A stretch of 64,000 nt of DNA, taken from Phenylobacterium sp. Its GTDB lineage: Bacteria; Pseudomonadota; Alphaproteobacteria; Caulobacterales; Caulobacteraceae. The notes under the pieces are model-generated. The model did not search any database. It was not told the DNA's origin and was given only the letters and a program-made list of their open reading frames with translations. Positions 25,939 through 33,184 of the stretch are shown here, one piece after another. The position numbers and the translations under genes are program-made. Position 1 is the first letter of the stretch, and the number at the start of each line of letters is the position of its first letter. The DNA lies in contig NZ_JAUXXE010000071.1 of assembly GCF_030681155.1 (NCBI RefSeq), positions 124,001 through 188,000 on the forward strand, in the 5' to 3' direction.

Positions 25939-26310
25939 CTATTTCGTGTCGGCGTCGATGACCGGCATGGCGTTGAATTCCGCAAGCGTCAGAGGCGTGG
26001 AAAGTCCGGCGCCGTCCACTCGAAGCGATGCATAGGAGAGGCTGCGCGGGCCGCCGGGGCGGGGGCCTTTGGGTCGGACCAACACCTGGGCCGGCGAGCC
26101 GTCACGCCGAAGCGTCACCCGCTCCACTTCACCCAGCACCACTCCGCCACGCCCAGTGACAGTGCGCCCCACCAATTCACCCGCAGTCATTCCGCCCTGT
26201 GCGGTGTTGACCCCGTGGGCGGACGCCGAAGGAGCCTGGGCCTGCGCCGGCAGAGCGGCGGCTGAAGCGAACAGGGCGGCAGTGAACATAGCGATCATCG
26301 AACGAGTCAT
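25939..26310 (-). CDS. Exported PRC-barrel-like protein
   Basis: The protein starts with a signal peptide (MTRSMIAMFTAALFASAAALPAQAQA). The mature part resembles a PRC-barrel: GELVGRTVTGRGGVVLGEVERVTLRRDG, then the strand AQVLVRPKG. PRC-barrel proteins in alphaproteobacteria are common periplasmic proteins of unclear function, often stress-induced. ATG at 26310 is chosen because it directly precedes the signal peptide. A GGAAC motif exists on this strand at 26368-26364 but lacks a matching -10. Confidence 0.72.
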   Translation of the reverse strand: MTRSMIAMFTAALFASAAALPAQAQAPSASAHGVNTAQGGMTAGELVGRTVTGRGGVVLGEVERVTLRRDGSPAQVLVRPKGPRPGGPRSLSYASLRVDGAGLSTPLTLAEFNAMPVIDADTK

Positions 26311-26380
26311 GCCCCTAAGATAGGGGATCCCTCCCCTCAACCGAAGCCCACGCATGCAGATGTGTTCCCACGCCCGAATG

Positions 26381-26405
26381 GGAACAGCCGCGAAGCCGAC
26401 ACGTT
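26381..26405 (+). promoter_or_regulatory. EcfG promoter for a pair of small membrane-protein genes
   Basis: GGAAC (26381-26385), 16 bases, CGTT (26402-26405): exact consensus. The first candidate gene starts 44 bases downstream. Confidence 0.78.
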
Positions 26406-26449
26406 AGCCACTTGCGGGTCCGTTGCCCGTCTTGTCAGGGGCGAAGACC

Positions 26450-26644
26450 GTGATCGGCACGCATGACGACCCACACAGCCTGATCATTTCATCCGGTGAC
26501 CGACCGGTGCGCCGACGCTGGATTGCGTTGGCGGTTATCCTATCGGTCGCGTTGGCTGGCGCGTTGCTGGGCCAGATGTCGGTGGTGCGCAATGACGCGT
26601 CCCGACCGACGCCGCCCGGCCCGTTCAGCCAGCTCCCCCACTAA
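26450..26644 (+). CDS. Small single-span membrane protein, hypothetical
   Basis: I do not recognise this protein. It has a polar N-terminus, an arginine cluster (PVRRRW), one membrane helix (IALAVILSVALAGALLGQM) and a proline-rich tail, which suggests an inner-membrane anchor with a short periplasmic tail. The GTG at 26450 is preferred because AGGGGCGA precedes it; a TTG at 26423 would add nine residues. It sits 44 bases after a perfect EcfG promoter and 18 bases before the next gene, which supports it as a real stress-induced gene. Confidence 0.55.
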   Translation: MIGTHDDPHSLIISSGDRPVRRRWIALAVILSVALAGALLGQMSVVRNDASRPTPPGPFSQLPH

Positions 26645-26662
26645 CTTCAGGAGGCGACATCC

Positions 26663-26932
26663 ATGGCCATTCTCTCGCGCTACACTTCCCGCTCAACGCT
26701 CAACGCCACGAGCGCCCGGCAAGGGCGCTTCGGCGTTCATATGTTCTGGGTACTGGTGGTGTCGACTGCCCTGGCCGCACTCGCCCTGTTTGGAGCTTGG
26801 TCGTGGCGCGCCGACGACCTAGCCTCCACCGCCCCCAACAACGCGCGTCAGCCCGCTGACGCCGCCGCTTTCAATATGGGCGACCCGGCGGCCCAACAGA
26901 CCACTTCATCGCCGAACACTCCGCCCAGCTAG
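26663..26932 (+). CDS. Small single-span membrane protein, hypothetical
   Basis: An 89-residue protein with a basic N-terminus, one membrane helix (FWVLVVSTALAALALFGAW) and a polar, low-complexity C-terminus rich in Ala, Asn, Pro and Ser. I do not recognise the family. AGGAGG lies eight bases before ATG. It follows the previous small gene by 18 bases and both should be read from the EcfG promoter at 26381. A strong terminator follows directly. Confidence 0.7.
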   Translation: MAILSRYTSRSTLNATSARQGRFGVHMFWVLVVSTALAALALFGAWSWRADDLASTAPNNARQPADAAAFNMGDPAAQQTTSSPNTPPS

Positions 26933-26952
26933 ACCAGCCTGGTCGGACATAC

Positions 26953-26984
26953 AAAAGCGGCCGCCCCATCAGGCGGCCGCTTTT
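26953..26984 (+). terminator. Strong intrinsic terminator
   Basis: A 13-pair stem (AAAAGCGGCCGCC at 26953-26965, complement at 26972-26984) with a six-base loop and a T run. It lies between converging genes and can act in both directions. Confidence 0.85.
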
Positions 26985-27006
26985 TCGTGGGCGTCGAACG
27001 AAGCGC

Positions 27007-27180
27007 CTAGAGCACAGACTGCCCTTTGACCGCCCGGACCACGAAGCTGACCACCAGCAGGACCAGGAAGATCACAAAGAGGACCTTGGCCACGGTCGCG
27101 GCGAAGCCGGCCAGGCCCATGAAGCCCAGAAAGCCGGCCAACAAGGCGAGGACGGCGAACAACAGAGCCCAACCCAGCAT
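27007..27180 (-). CDS. DUF1328 small membrane protein (YtjA-like), copy 2
   Basis: A 57-residue protein with two membrane helices, beginning MLGWALLFAVLALLAGFLGF and carrying the family core AGFAATVAKVLFVIFLVLL. It is a paralogue of the protein at 22737-22910. GGGAGA precedes the ATG at 27180. It lies after phyR on the same strand but has its own perfect EcfG promoter just past the phyR stop codon. Confidence 0.87.
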   Translation of the reverse strand: MLGWALLFAVLALLAGFLGFMGLAGFAATVAKVLFVIFLVLLVVSFVVRAVKGQSVL

Positions 27181-27233
27181 CAAATTCTCCCGCAAATGAA
27201 AACGCCGCGCCGGGATCGACGCGGCGCTTCAAG

Positions 27234-27258
27234 AACGCGAGGTGATCGCCGCCGTTCC
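27234..27258 (-). promoter_or_regulatory. EcfG promoter for the second DUF1328 gene
   Basis: Minus strand: GGAAC (27258-27254), 16 bases, CGTT (27237-27234): exact consensus. It begins three bases beyond the phyR stop codon. Confidence 0.78.
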
Positions 27259-27260
27259 GG

Positions 27261-28058
27261 CTAGGCCGCCTTGCGGGTGTTACGCGGGTGGAAGAACAGC
27301 GCTTGGCCGATCGCCGCCTTCACCGTTTCCGGCTGGAACGGCTTGGTGATCAGGAAGGTCGGCTCGGGCCGCTCCCCGGTCAGCAGGCGCTCGGGGAAGG
27401 CGGTGATGAAGATCACCGGCACGTCGAAGCGGGCCAGGATGTCCTTAACCGCGTCGATTCCGGACGAACCGTCGGCGAGTTGGATATCGGCGAGAACCAG
27501 ACCTGGAGTCTTACGAGCCACCGCATCGACCGCTTCGGTGCGCGTCGCGGCGATATCGACCACGGTATGGCCAAGCTCGGTGACCAGCGCCTCGATATCG
27601 GCGGCGATGACCGGCTCATCCTCGATGATCAGCACATCAGTGGCGAGCTCAGCGTCGATCTCGGACTGGGCCTCAGCGATCAGGCGTTCGACTTCCGGGA
27701 AATCGACGCCCAGGATCTGAGCGGCCTCCGACGGCGTGAAACCCTCAAGCGCGGTGAGCAGGAAGGCCTGGCGGGAGCGCGGCGCGATGCGCATCAAGCG
27801 GCGGCTGGCGTCATCGACCCCGCCGTCATCATCGCCTGGCGCTTCGAGTTGTGCGCCGGTCGAAAGCCAGATCGCGTGGAAGACGTGATAGAGCGCGACC
27901 CGCGGGGTGAGGCTGTCCTCAAGGACCCGGTCACCGGCGGCGACAGCTTCCAATGCAACGCGAACATAGTGGTCGCCGGTCGTCTGGTCGCCCGTTAGCG
28001 CGCGCGCATAGCGACGCACATAGGGCAGATGCGGCGCCAGTCGGGCAAGAAGACTCAA
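27261..28058 (-). CDS. phyR: PhyR, anti-anti-sigma response regulator of the general stress response
   Basis: The first 130 residues or so mimic an ECF sigma factor (regions 2 and 4: RQAFLLTALEGFTPSEAAQILGVDF). A receiver domain follows with IIEDEP, phospho-acceptor Asp191 in LADIQLADGS and Lys in TKPFQP. Once phosphorylated, PhyR binds NepR and frees EcfG. At 265 residues it has the standard length. It is transcribed divergently from nepR-ecfG. Its promoter is itself a perfect EcfG site (28138-28162), giving positive feedback. A second GGGAACGTTCCC palindrome lies in the 5' leader. Confidence 0.97.
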   Translation of the reverse strand: MSLLARLAPHLPYVRRYARALTGDQTTGDHYVRVALEAVAAGDRVLEDSLTPRVALYHVFHAIWLSTGAQLEAPGDDDGGVDDASRRLMRIAPRSRQAFLLTALEGFTPSEAAQILGVDFPEVERLIAEAQSEIDAELATDVLIIEDEPVIAADIEALVTELGHTVVDIAATRTEAVDAVARKTPGLVLADIQLADGSSGIDAVKDILARFDVPVIFITAFPERLLTGERPEPTFLITKPFQPETVKAAIGQALFFHPRNTRKAA

Positions 28059-28137
28059 GGTAAAACCCCTCCCTAGGAGATGAAAATTTTACGCCCACAG
28101 GGGAACGTTCCCCCACGGGGGCGCATCATGTGCTCCA

Positions 28138-28162
28138 AACGTCGCCTTTGGGAACCGGTTCC
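28138..28162 (-). promoter_or_regulatory. EcfG promoter for phyR
   Basis: Minus strand: GGAAC (28162-28158), 16 bases, CGTT (28141-28138): exact consensus. Its -35 forms a palindrome with the nepR promoter -35. Confidence 0.85.
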
Positions 28163-28176
28163 CTCAGAAACTGGTT
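28151..28176 (+). promoter_or_regulatory. EcfG-like promoter for nepR-ecfG
   Basis: GGAAC (28151-28155), 17 bases, GGTT (28173-28176). Spacing is one longer and the -10 differs by one base from the exact sites, so it may be weaker. Confidence 0.65.
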
Positions 28177-28284
28177 TTCCCCATGCTATATGTGGGATCA
28201 TGGAACCCTGGGTGGGATGAGGCGTTGACGGGCCACGATAACGAACCGAGGGGGCGGGCTCCGCGAAAGCCGGGCGCTGATGCC

Positions 28285-28473
28285 ATGATAGAACAACGAG
28301 CCACTGAAGATCGGCGCCATGCGCCGGCGGCGCTGGACGAAGCCCGGCTGCGCCAGCAGGCGATCGGCGTGCGGCTGCGTCAAATGTTCGATGAGGTCGT
28401 CAGCGAGCCCGTCCCGGACGAGTTCCTCGCCATCCTTCGTCAAGCCGACAAGAAGACCGCGGAGAATGGCTGA
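28285..28473 (+). CDS. nepR: NepR, anti-sigma factor for EcfG
   Basis: A 62-residue protein whose C-terminal half has the NepR core: AIGVRLRQMFDEVVSEPVPDEF followed by LAILRQAD. NepR sequesters EcfG and is displaced by phosphorylated PhyR. ATG at 28285 gives the usual short length; the frame extends further upstream but with no family resemblance. Its TGA overlaps the ecfG ATG by one base (TGATG), which couples synthesis of anti-sigma and sigma. Confidence 0.94.
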   Translation: MIEQRATEDRRHAPAALDEARLRQQAIGVRLRQMFDEVVSEPVPDEFLAILRQADKKTAENG

Positions 28474-29078
28474 TGGCGGGCGACAGCAAGGCCCGGCCGC
28501 CAACAGATCCCGCGGTTGACGAAGCTTTCAAGCGCGAGCTGGTCAAGCTCATCCCGCATCTTCGCGCCTTCGCCAGGACTCTGGCCGGCGAGCCGGCTGG
28601 GGCCGACGATCTGGCCCAAGATGCAATGATGAAGGCCTGGGACGCTCGCGCCAGCTTCCAGATGGGGACCAACATGAAGGCCTGGACCTTCATGATCCTG
28701 CGCAACCAGTTCTATTCCGAAAAGCGTCGTTCCTGGCGCCAGACCCAGCTTGACCAGGAAGCCGCCGAACGCACCCTGGTCGCGGTGGATGATCCGGAAG
28801 CTCCGGTGGCGCTAGACGAGCTTCGCCTGAGCCTGGCTCAACTGCCCCCCGAGCAACGCGAGGCCCTGATCCTCGTGGGCGCTGGCGGCTTCGCCTACGA
28901 AGAAGCCGCAGACATTTGCGGCTGCGCCGTTGGCACCGTGAAAAGCCGCGTGAGCCGGGCGCGTCGCGCGCTCCACGCTATTTTGGAAGACGGCTCATAC
29001 GAGCGGGACGGGAGCGCGGCGGGAGACGCCATGAGCTCGATTCTCGCCGACGCGGAGCGGCTGAGTACCGTTCGTTAG
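28473..29078 (+). CDS. ecfG: EcfG-type ECF sigma factor (SigT)
   Basis: This 201-residue ECF sigma factor has region 2 (LAGEPAGADDLAQDAMMKAWDARASF and the core-binding helix) and region 4 (LAQLPPEQREALILVGAGGFAYEEAADICGCAVGTVKSRVSRARRAL). It directs RNA polymerase to GGAAC-N16-CGTT promoters in the general stress response. Gene order nepR-ecfG, with phyR divergent and a HisKA_2 kinase downstream, matches the Caulobacter sigT locus. The ATG overlaps the nepR stop. Confidence 0.96.
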   Translation: MAGDSKARPPTDPAVDEAFKRELVKLIPHLRAFARTLAGEPAGADDLAQDAMMKAWDARASFQMGTNMKAWTFMILRNQFYSEKRRSWRQTQLDQEAAERTLVAVDDPEAPVALDELRLSLAQLPPEQREALILVGAGGFAYEEAADICGCAVGTVKSRVSRARRALHAILEDGSYERDGSAAGDAMSSILADAERLSTVR

Positions 29079-29087
29079 GCTGAGAGG

Positions 29088-30812
29088 ATGCATGTCTCGC
29101 CTTGGGGTTCCCTATCTACCATCCGGGTCCGGCTAACCGCGGCGCTGGCCGCCGCACTTTTGCCGGTCTTGGTGCTTGGCGTTGTACAGTCGGGAATCGC
29201 CTTCCGGCGCGAAAGCGTCCAACTCCGCGAAGAACTGGCCGCAGCGTCTGAGCGCAGCGCCGCCACCGCCCGCGCGCGGATGGAAGCGGCCGACATCCTG
29301 CTCGAAACCCTGGCTCCCGGTTCCGTCGGCTTTAATTGCGCCCAGCGCCTCGCCGAGGTGACCGCGCGGATTCCCGGCTATTCGAACCTCATCCGCTTTG
29401 ATCGGCGCGGTCGGGTGGCCTGCGCCGCTGGCAATGTGCCGGGCGACCCCATCCGCGCCACTCGGCCCTGGTTCCAGAGCCTGGCCGCCGGCGACAGCCT
29501 GGTGATCACCCGCGACCCCGGCGCCGCCTACGCCAACGTCCCGGCCCTGCTGGCCGCCGTGCCGGCCACCGACGCCCGTGTCGGCTTCGACGGCGCACTG
29601 GTGGCGGTGATTTCGCTGGAAAGTCTTGCCCCACGCACGGCTGACCGCTCGCTGCCCAAAGGCGCGGAGGTGGCGCTGGTCGACGGCGCCGGCGGCTATA
29701 TCAACGCCACCGACAAGGAGGCATTCCCCGACCTGCCCGCCGATTGGCGCGAAAAGGCGCAAAAGCAGGGTTCGCTGGTCTGGTACGACCGCGACCTGCG
29801 CGGCAAGCAGCGGGTATTCTCGGCAGCGCCCCTGGTCGGCGACCAGCTTTATGTCGTGCTGTCGGCGCAGTCGGGCGGCCTGTTCTCGTGGGCCACGCTC
29901 AATCCACTGACCAGCATCGTCTTCCCGATCCTGACCTTCATCCTGGCGCTGGTGGCGGTGTCGGTCGTCACCGAGCGAGTGGTCATCCGCTGGATCGCCT
30001 ATCTGCAGCGGATCGCCGCGCTTTACGCCCGCGGCCGCCTGAGCGTGCGGCCGGTTCACGCCGACCGCGCACCGCCCGAGATCCGCGATCTGGCCGAGAC
30101 GTTGGAAGACATGGCGGACGCCATTGTCGGTCGCGACGCCTCGCTGCGCGACTCCCTGGCGCAGAAGGACGACCTGATGCGTGAGATCCACCACCGGGTG
30201 AAGAACAACCTTCAGGTCATCTCGTCCCTGCTCAGCATGCAGCAGAGGGCGCTGTCGGATCCGGCCGCCCGCGCGGCCATGTCGGATACGCGCCAGCGGA
30301 TCACCGCGCTCGCACTTATCTATCGCGCCCTTTATCAGGGACCGGACCTGAAGCGGGTCGATCTACGCGCCTTCCTGGAAGAACTGACCGCGCAGCTGAT
30401 CTCCGCCGAGGCGGTTCAGGGCGCGCACGTGCGCACCGAGATTCATGTCGATGATCTGGTGATCGACCCCGACCGGCTGGCGCCGCTGGCCCTGTTCGCG
30501 GTCGAGGCGGTCACCAACGCCCAGAAGCACGCTTTCGCCGGCAAGGGGGGCACGCTGAGCGTGAACTTCAAGGTGCAGGGCGACGAGGCGACGCTGGAGA
30601 TCAGTGACGACGGAAACGCTCCCGAAGACGCCCTGAGCACCTCCGGCGTCGGCCGTACCCTGATGACCGCCTTCGGTCGTCAGCTCCGTGGCCGGGCCGA
30701 GGTCGTGCGGAACGAAAAGGGCGGCATCACCGCTCGCCTGGTCTTCCCGACGCCAACGGCTGAAATGGCCGTGAAACGAGCGGCCGCTGTGGGGAACCAG
30801 GCCGCAGCATAG
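29088..30812 (+). CDS. phyK: PhyK-like HisKA_2 sensor kinase
   Basis: A first membrane helix (about residues 14-32) and a second (about 275-300) enclose a periplasmic sensor domain of roughly 240 residues. A HAMP-like linker and the HisKA_2 segment EIHHRVKNNLQVISSLLSMQQ (His369) follow, then an ATPase domain with AVEAVTNAQKHAF and DDGNAPEDAL. This is the layout of PhyK, which phosphorylates PhyR in Caulobacter. It starts nine bases after ecfG and is probably co-transcribed. The signal sensed is unknown. The promoter of the next gene lies inside its last codons. Confidence 0.92.
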   Translation: MHVSPWGSLSTIRVRLTAALAAALLPVLVLGVVQSGIAFRRESVQLREELAAASERSAATARARMEAADILLETLAPGSVGFNCAQRLAEVTARIPGYSNLIRFDRRGRVACAAGNVPGDPIRATRPWFQSLAAGDSLVITRDPGAAYANVPALLAAVPATDARVGFDGALVAVISLESLAPRTADRSLPKGAEVALVDGAGGYINATDKEAFPDLPADWREKAQKQGSLVWYDRDLRGKQRVFSAAPLVGDQLYVVLSAQSGGLFSWATLNPLTSIVFPILTFILALVAVSVVTERVVIRWIAYLQRIAALYARGRLSVRPVHADRAPPEIRDLAETLEDMADAIVGRDASLRDSLAQKDDLMREIHHRVKNNLQVISSLLSMQQRALSDPAARAAMSDTRQRITALALIYRALYQGPDLKRVDLRAFLEELTAQLISAEAVQGAHVRTEIHVDDLVIDPDRLAPLALFAVEAVTNAQKHAFAGKGGTLSVNFKVQGDEATLEISDDGNAPEDALSTSGVGRTLMTAFGRQLRGRAEVVRNEKGGITARLVFPTPTAEMAVKRAAAVGNQAAA

Positions 30813-30817
30813 TCGTT
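30793..30817 (+). promoter_or_regulatory. EcfG promoter for the entericidin gene
   Basis: GGAAC (30793-30797), 16 bases, CGTT (30814-30817): exact consensus, overlapping the last codons and stop of phyK, 45 bases before the entericidin ATG. Confidence 0.8.
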
Positions 30818-30862
30818 ACGGTGCAGCAAGTTTCACCATCCCTCCAAAGAGAGAGAACGCTC

Positions 30863-31000
30863 ATGCGCAAGCTCGTTATTCTGGCCGTACTGGCCGCAAG
30901 CCTTTCGGTCACCGCCTGCAACACCGTTTCCGGCGCAGGTAAGGACGTGAAGGCCGCAGGCGCCGCGGTTACCGACACCGCCGAAGACGCCAAGCGCTAA
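30863..31000 (+). CDS. Entericidin A/B-family small lipoprotein
   Basis: A 45-residue lipoprotein precursor. Its signal peptide (MRKLVILAVLAASLSVTAC) ends in a lipobox, and a mature peptide of about 27 residues with the entericidin pattern NTVSGAGKDVKAAGAAVTDTAEDA follows. Entericidins are membrane lipoproteins tied to stationary-phase lysis control in enterobacteria, and in alphaproteobacteria they are regular general stress targets. A perfect EcfG promoter precedes it and a terminator follows. Confidence 0.9.
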   Translation: MRKLVILAVLAASLSVTACNTVSGAGKDVKAAGAAVTDTAEDAKR

Positions 31001-31017
31001 ACATTTTAGATCTGGTG

Positions 31018-31037
31018 AGCCCCGCTTCGGCGGGGCT
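31018..31037 (+). terminator. Intrinsic terminator after the entericidin gene
   Basis: AGCCCCGC-TTCG-GCGGGGCT: a perfect eight-pair stem with a stable UUCG tetraloop, followed shortly by CTTTTT. Confidence 0.85.
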
Positions 31038-31049
31038 CTACTTTTTGAA

Positions 31050-31877
31050 CTACGCCGCGACCCTGAAATCTGGGTTGCGCGCGTAGATGCCCGGGCGCCC
31101 CTCCAGCGGCTGGAACGCTTCGCCCAAACTGCCGGCGGTCTCATTGGAGCCCAGGAACAGATAACCCTCCGGGCTTAGCGCCCGCGCCAGATTTTCCAGC
31201 AGGCGCATCCTCATCGGCTCGATCAGGGCCGATAGCACATATCGGCAAAAAATCACGTCGAAGCGACCGGCGGTCGATAGATCGGCGACCAGGTTAATCC
31301 GCCGCCAGCGCACCATTTGGCGCAGGCGAGGCGAAATTCCCCACATCTCATCAGCCTGTTCGAAATACCTCACCAGATGGCGGATCGGCAGGCCGCGCTG
31401 AACTTCGAACTGCGTATAGAGACCGCTTTGCGCTTTCTCGAGTTGCCGCTCGCTGAGATCAGAGCCGAACAGCTCGACCTTCAGCCCCGGCAGACGAGCG
31501 CGCTCGTCCTCGATGATCATGGCCAGGGAGTAGACCTCCTGGCCCGAAGCGCATGCCGCCGACCAGAGCCGGACCGGCTGGCCGTCGCGCCGCTTTGCGA
31601 GCGTCGGCAGAACCTCGTCGCGGAACAAGGTGAACGGCTCGCGATCACGGAAGAACGAGGTTTCCGCATGGGCCATGGCCTCGACGATCGTCCAGGCCAA
31701 TCTATCCTCGCGACGGGCGCGCAAGGCCTGCAGCAGGTCGTCGATGGAGCCGAAGCCTTCCCGGCGGGCCACAGGCCCGAGCCGGCTTTCCAGCAGATAG
31801 ACCTTCTCGACATCCACCCGAATGCCCGCACGCGCCGCGCAGAGCTGCGCCACCAGTTCGCGATCCTCGGATTTCAT
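31050..31877 (-). CDS. cheR: CheR-type protein-glutamate O-methyltransferase
   Basis: This 275-residue protein has the CheR N-terminal helical domain and the SAM-binding methyltransferase domain: HAETSFFRD, WSAACASGQEVYSLAM (SAM loop), LFGSDLSERQLEKA, FDVIFCRYVL and the SNETAG region. CheR methylates glutamates of chemoreceptors. Its start overlaps the stop of a CheY-like gene by four bases. No receptor, CheA, CheW or CheB gene is present in the window, so this two-gene unit may serve a receptor encoded elsewhere. Confidence 0.92.
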   Translation of the reverse strand: MKSEDRELVAQLCAARAGIRVDVEKVYLLESRLGPVARREGFGSIDDLLQALRARREDRLAWTIVEAMAHAETSFFRDREPFTLFRDEVLPTLAKRRDGQPVRLWSAACASGQEVYSLAMIIEDERARLPGLKVELFGSDLSERQLEKAQSGLYTQFEVQRGLPIRHLVRYFEQADEMWGISPRLRQMVRWRRINLVADLSTAGRFDVIFCRYVLSALIEPMRMRLLENLARALSPEGYLFLGSNETAGSLGEAFQPLEGRPGIYARNPDFRVAA

Positions 31878-32239
31878 ACCAGGCCGACCTCGGCGAACTT
31901 GGCCACCAGGATGTCGCCGTCGAATGGTTTCATGATGTACTCGTCCGCGCCGCTGGCGAGCGCTTCGCGGATCCGCTCCACGTCATTCTCCACCGTGCAG
32001 AACACCACCCTGGGCGCATCGCCGCCGGGCTCCTCGCGAAGTTGCTTGAGAAATTCGAGCCCGGTCATGACCGGCATATTCCAATCCAGCAACACGGCGT
32101 CGGGCATTTCGGTGCGACACCAGGCAAGCGCCTCCAGCCCGTCGGAAGCCTCGGCGATATAGAAGCCGATATCCTCCAGGACGCGGCGCGCGACCTTGCG
32201 GATCACGCGGCTGTCATCGACGACGAGGCAGGTCTTCAA
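31874..32239 (-). CDS. CheY-like single-domain response regulator
   Basis: A 121-residue receiver domain with no output domain: VVDDSRVIRKV (acidic pocket), LLDWNMPVMTG (phospho-acceptor Asp about residue 53), CTVEND (Thr) and MKPFDG (Lys). Such proteins bind flagellar switches or other partners when phosphorylated. It is translated in overlap with cheR, so chemotaxis or adaptation is the likely setting. Confidence 0.92.
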   Translation of the reverse strand: MKTCLVVDDSRVIRKVARRVLEDIGFYIAEASDGLEALAWCRTEMPDAVLLDWNMPVMTGLEFLKQLREEPGGDAPRVVFCTVENDVERIREALASGADEYIMKPFDGDILVAKFAEVGLV

Positions 32240-32410
32240 AAGGCTGGGTCTCCTCCGTGCGCTTCTCGCGCAGGGTTGGTTAAGGAGCGGTTTGACGCGG
32301 CGAAAATTCTTGGGGCCGTACGACTGCTGGCGACACTTTCAGAATTTGTCGATTGAGGCCCCATCCTGCGCGCCTACGGTCAGCCCCTGGTTTTCGAAGA
32401 GAGGCTCTCC

Positions 32411-33136
32411 ATGATCGACCTCCACTACTGGCCGACGCCGAACGGAAAGAAGGTCACCATCCTGCTGGAGGAGCTCGGACTCCCCTACCAGATCGTTCCG
32501 GTGAACATCGGCAAGGGCGACCAGTTCACCGACGGGTTCCTGCAGATCGGCCCCAACAACCGAATGCCGGCGATGGTCGACAACGAGCCTGCTGACGGCG
32601 GCCCGCCGATCAGCGTCTTCGAGTCCGGCGCCATCATGCTGTACCTCGCCGAAAAGGCCGGCCGCTTCCTGCCGACGGACATTCGCGGCAAGTACGAGGT
32701 CACCCAATGGGTGATCTGGCAAATGGCCAATCAGGGTCCGAAATTCGGCGAGCGCGGGCATTTCAGCCGGGTTCCCGCCGGCCAGGGCGACCAGTCCTAT
32801 GCGCAGCGCCGCTTCAACGACGAGGTTCACCGCCTCTACGGTGTGCTGAACAACCGCCTCTATGATCGCCGCTATATCGCCGGCGACGACTATTCGATCG
32901 CCGACATGATCTCCTACCCCTGGACCGCCAGCTGGGAGATGCAGGGCATCGACATGGGAGAGTTCAAATACTTCAAGCGCTGGTGGGACGAAATGTCGGC
33001 GCGGCCGGGCGTCCAGCGCGGCATGGCCGTCGTCGCCGGGCCCCCGGAAGACCCCGCCACCGTCAGCCCCGAGGAACAGGAGCGCCGCCGCAAGCTGCTC
33101 TACAATCAGCGCGCCCGCCCCGCGCCGGCTACTTAG
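32411..33136 (+). CDS. Nu-class glutathione transferase (YfcG/YghU-like disulfide reductase)
   Basis: The protein opens with MIDLHYWPTPNGKKVTILLEE and has LQIGPNNRMPAMVDNEPADGG and FESGAIMLYLAEK. These match E. coli YfcG, a Nu-class transferase that reduces disulfides with two bound glutathiones rather than conjugating electrophiles. Length (241 residues) fits. GAGAGG precedes the ATG. The gene stands alone and ends in a shared terminator with the SDR gene. Confidence 0.88.
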   Translation: MIDLHYWPTPNGKKVTILLEELGLPYQIVPVNIGKGDQFTDGFLQIGPNNRMPAMVDNEPADGGPPISVFESGAIMLYLAEKAGRFLPTDIRGKYEVTQWVIWQMANQGPKFGERGHFSRVPAGQGDQSYAQRRFNDEVHRLYGVLNNRLYDRRYIAGDDYSIADMISYPWTASWEMQGIDMGEFKYFKRWWDEMSARPGVQRGMAVVAGPPEDPATVSPEEQERRRKLLYNQRARPAPAT

Positions 33137-33146
33137 GATTTGGCAA

Positions 33147-33179
33147 AGCCGTCATCGCCGACGAGCGGCGATGACGGCT
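33147..33179. terminator. Bidirectional stem-loop between GST and SDR genes
   Basis: A 14-pair perfect stem (AGCCGTCATCGCCG at 33147-33160, complement at 33166-33179) with a five-base loop lies between two converging stop codons. Confidence 0.75.
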
Positions 33180-33184
33180 GTCGC

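Noticed and set aside
26340..26368. GGAAC on the minus strand upstream of the PRC-barrel-like gene
   Set aside because: The sequence 16-17 bases on is GCTT/CTTC, not CGTT, so it is not called a promoter.
28102..28128. GGAAC at 28102 (+) and 28111 (-) as additional EcfG promoters
   Set aside because: Neither is followed by GTT at a 16-18 base spacing; kept only as a leader palindrome.
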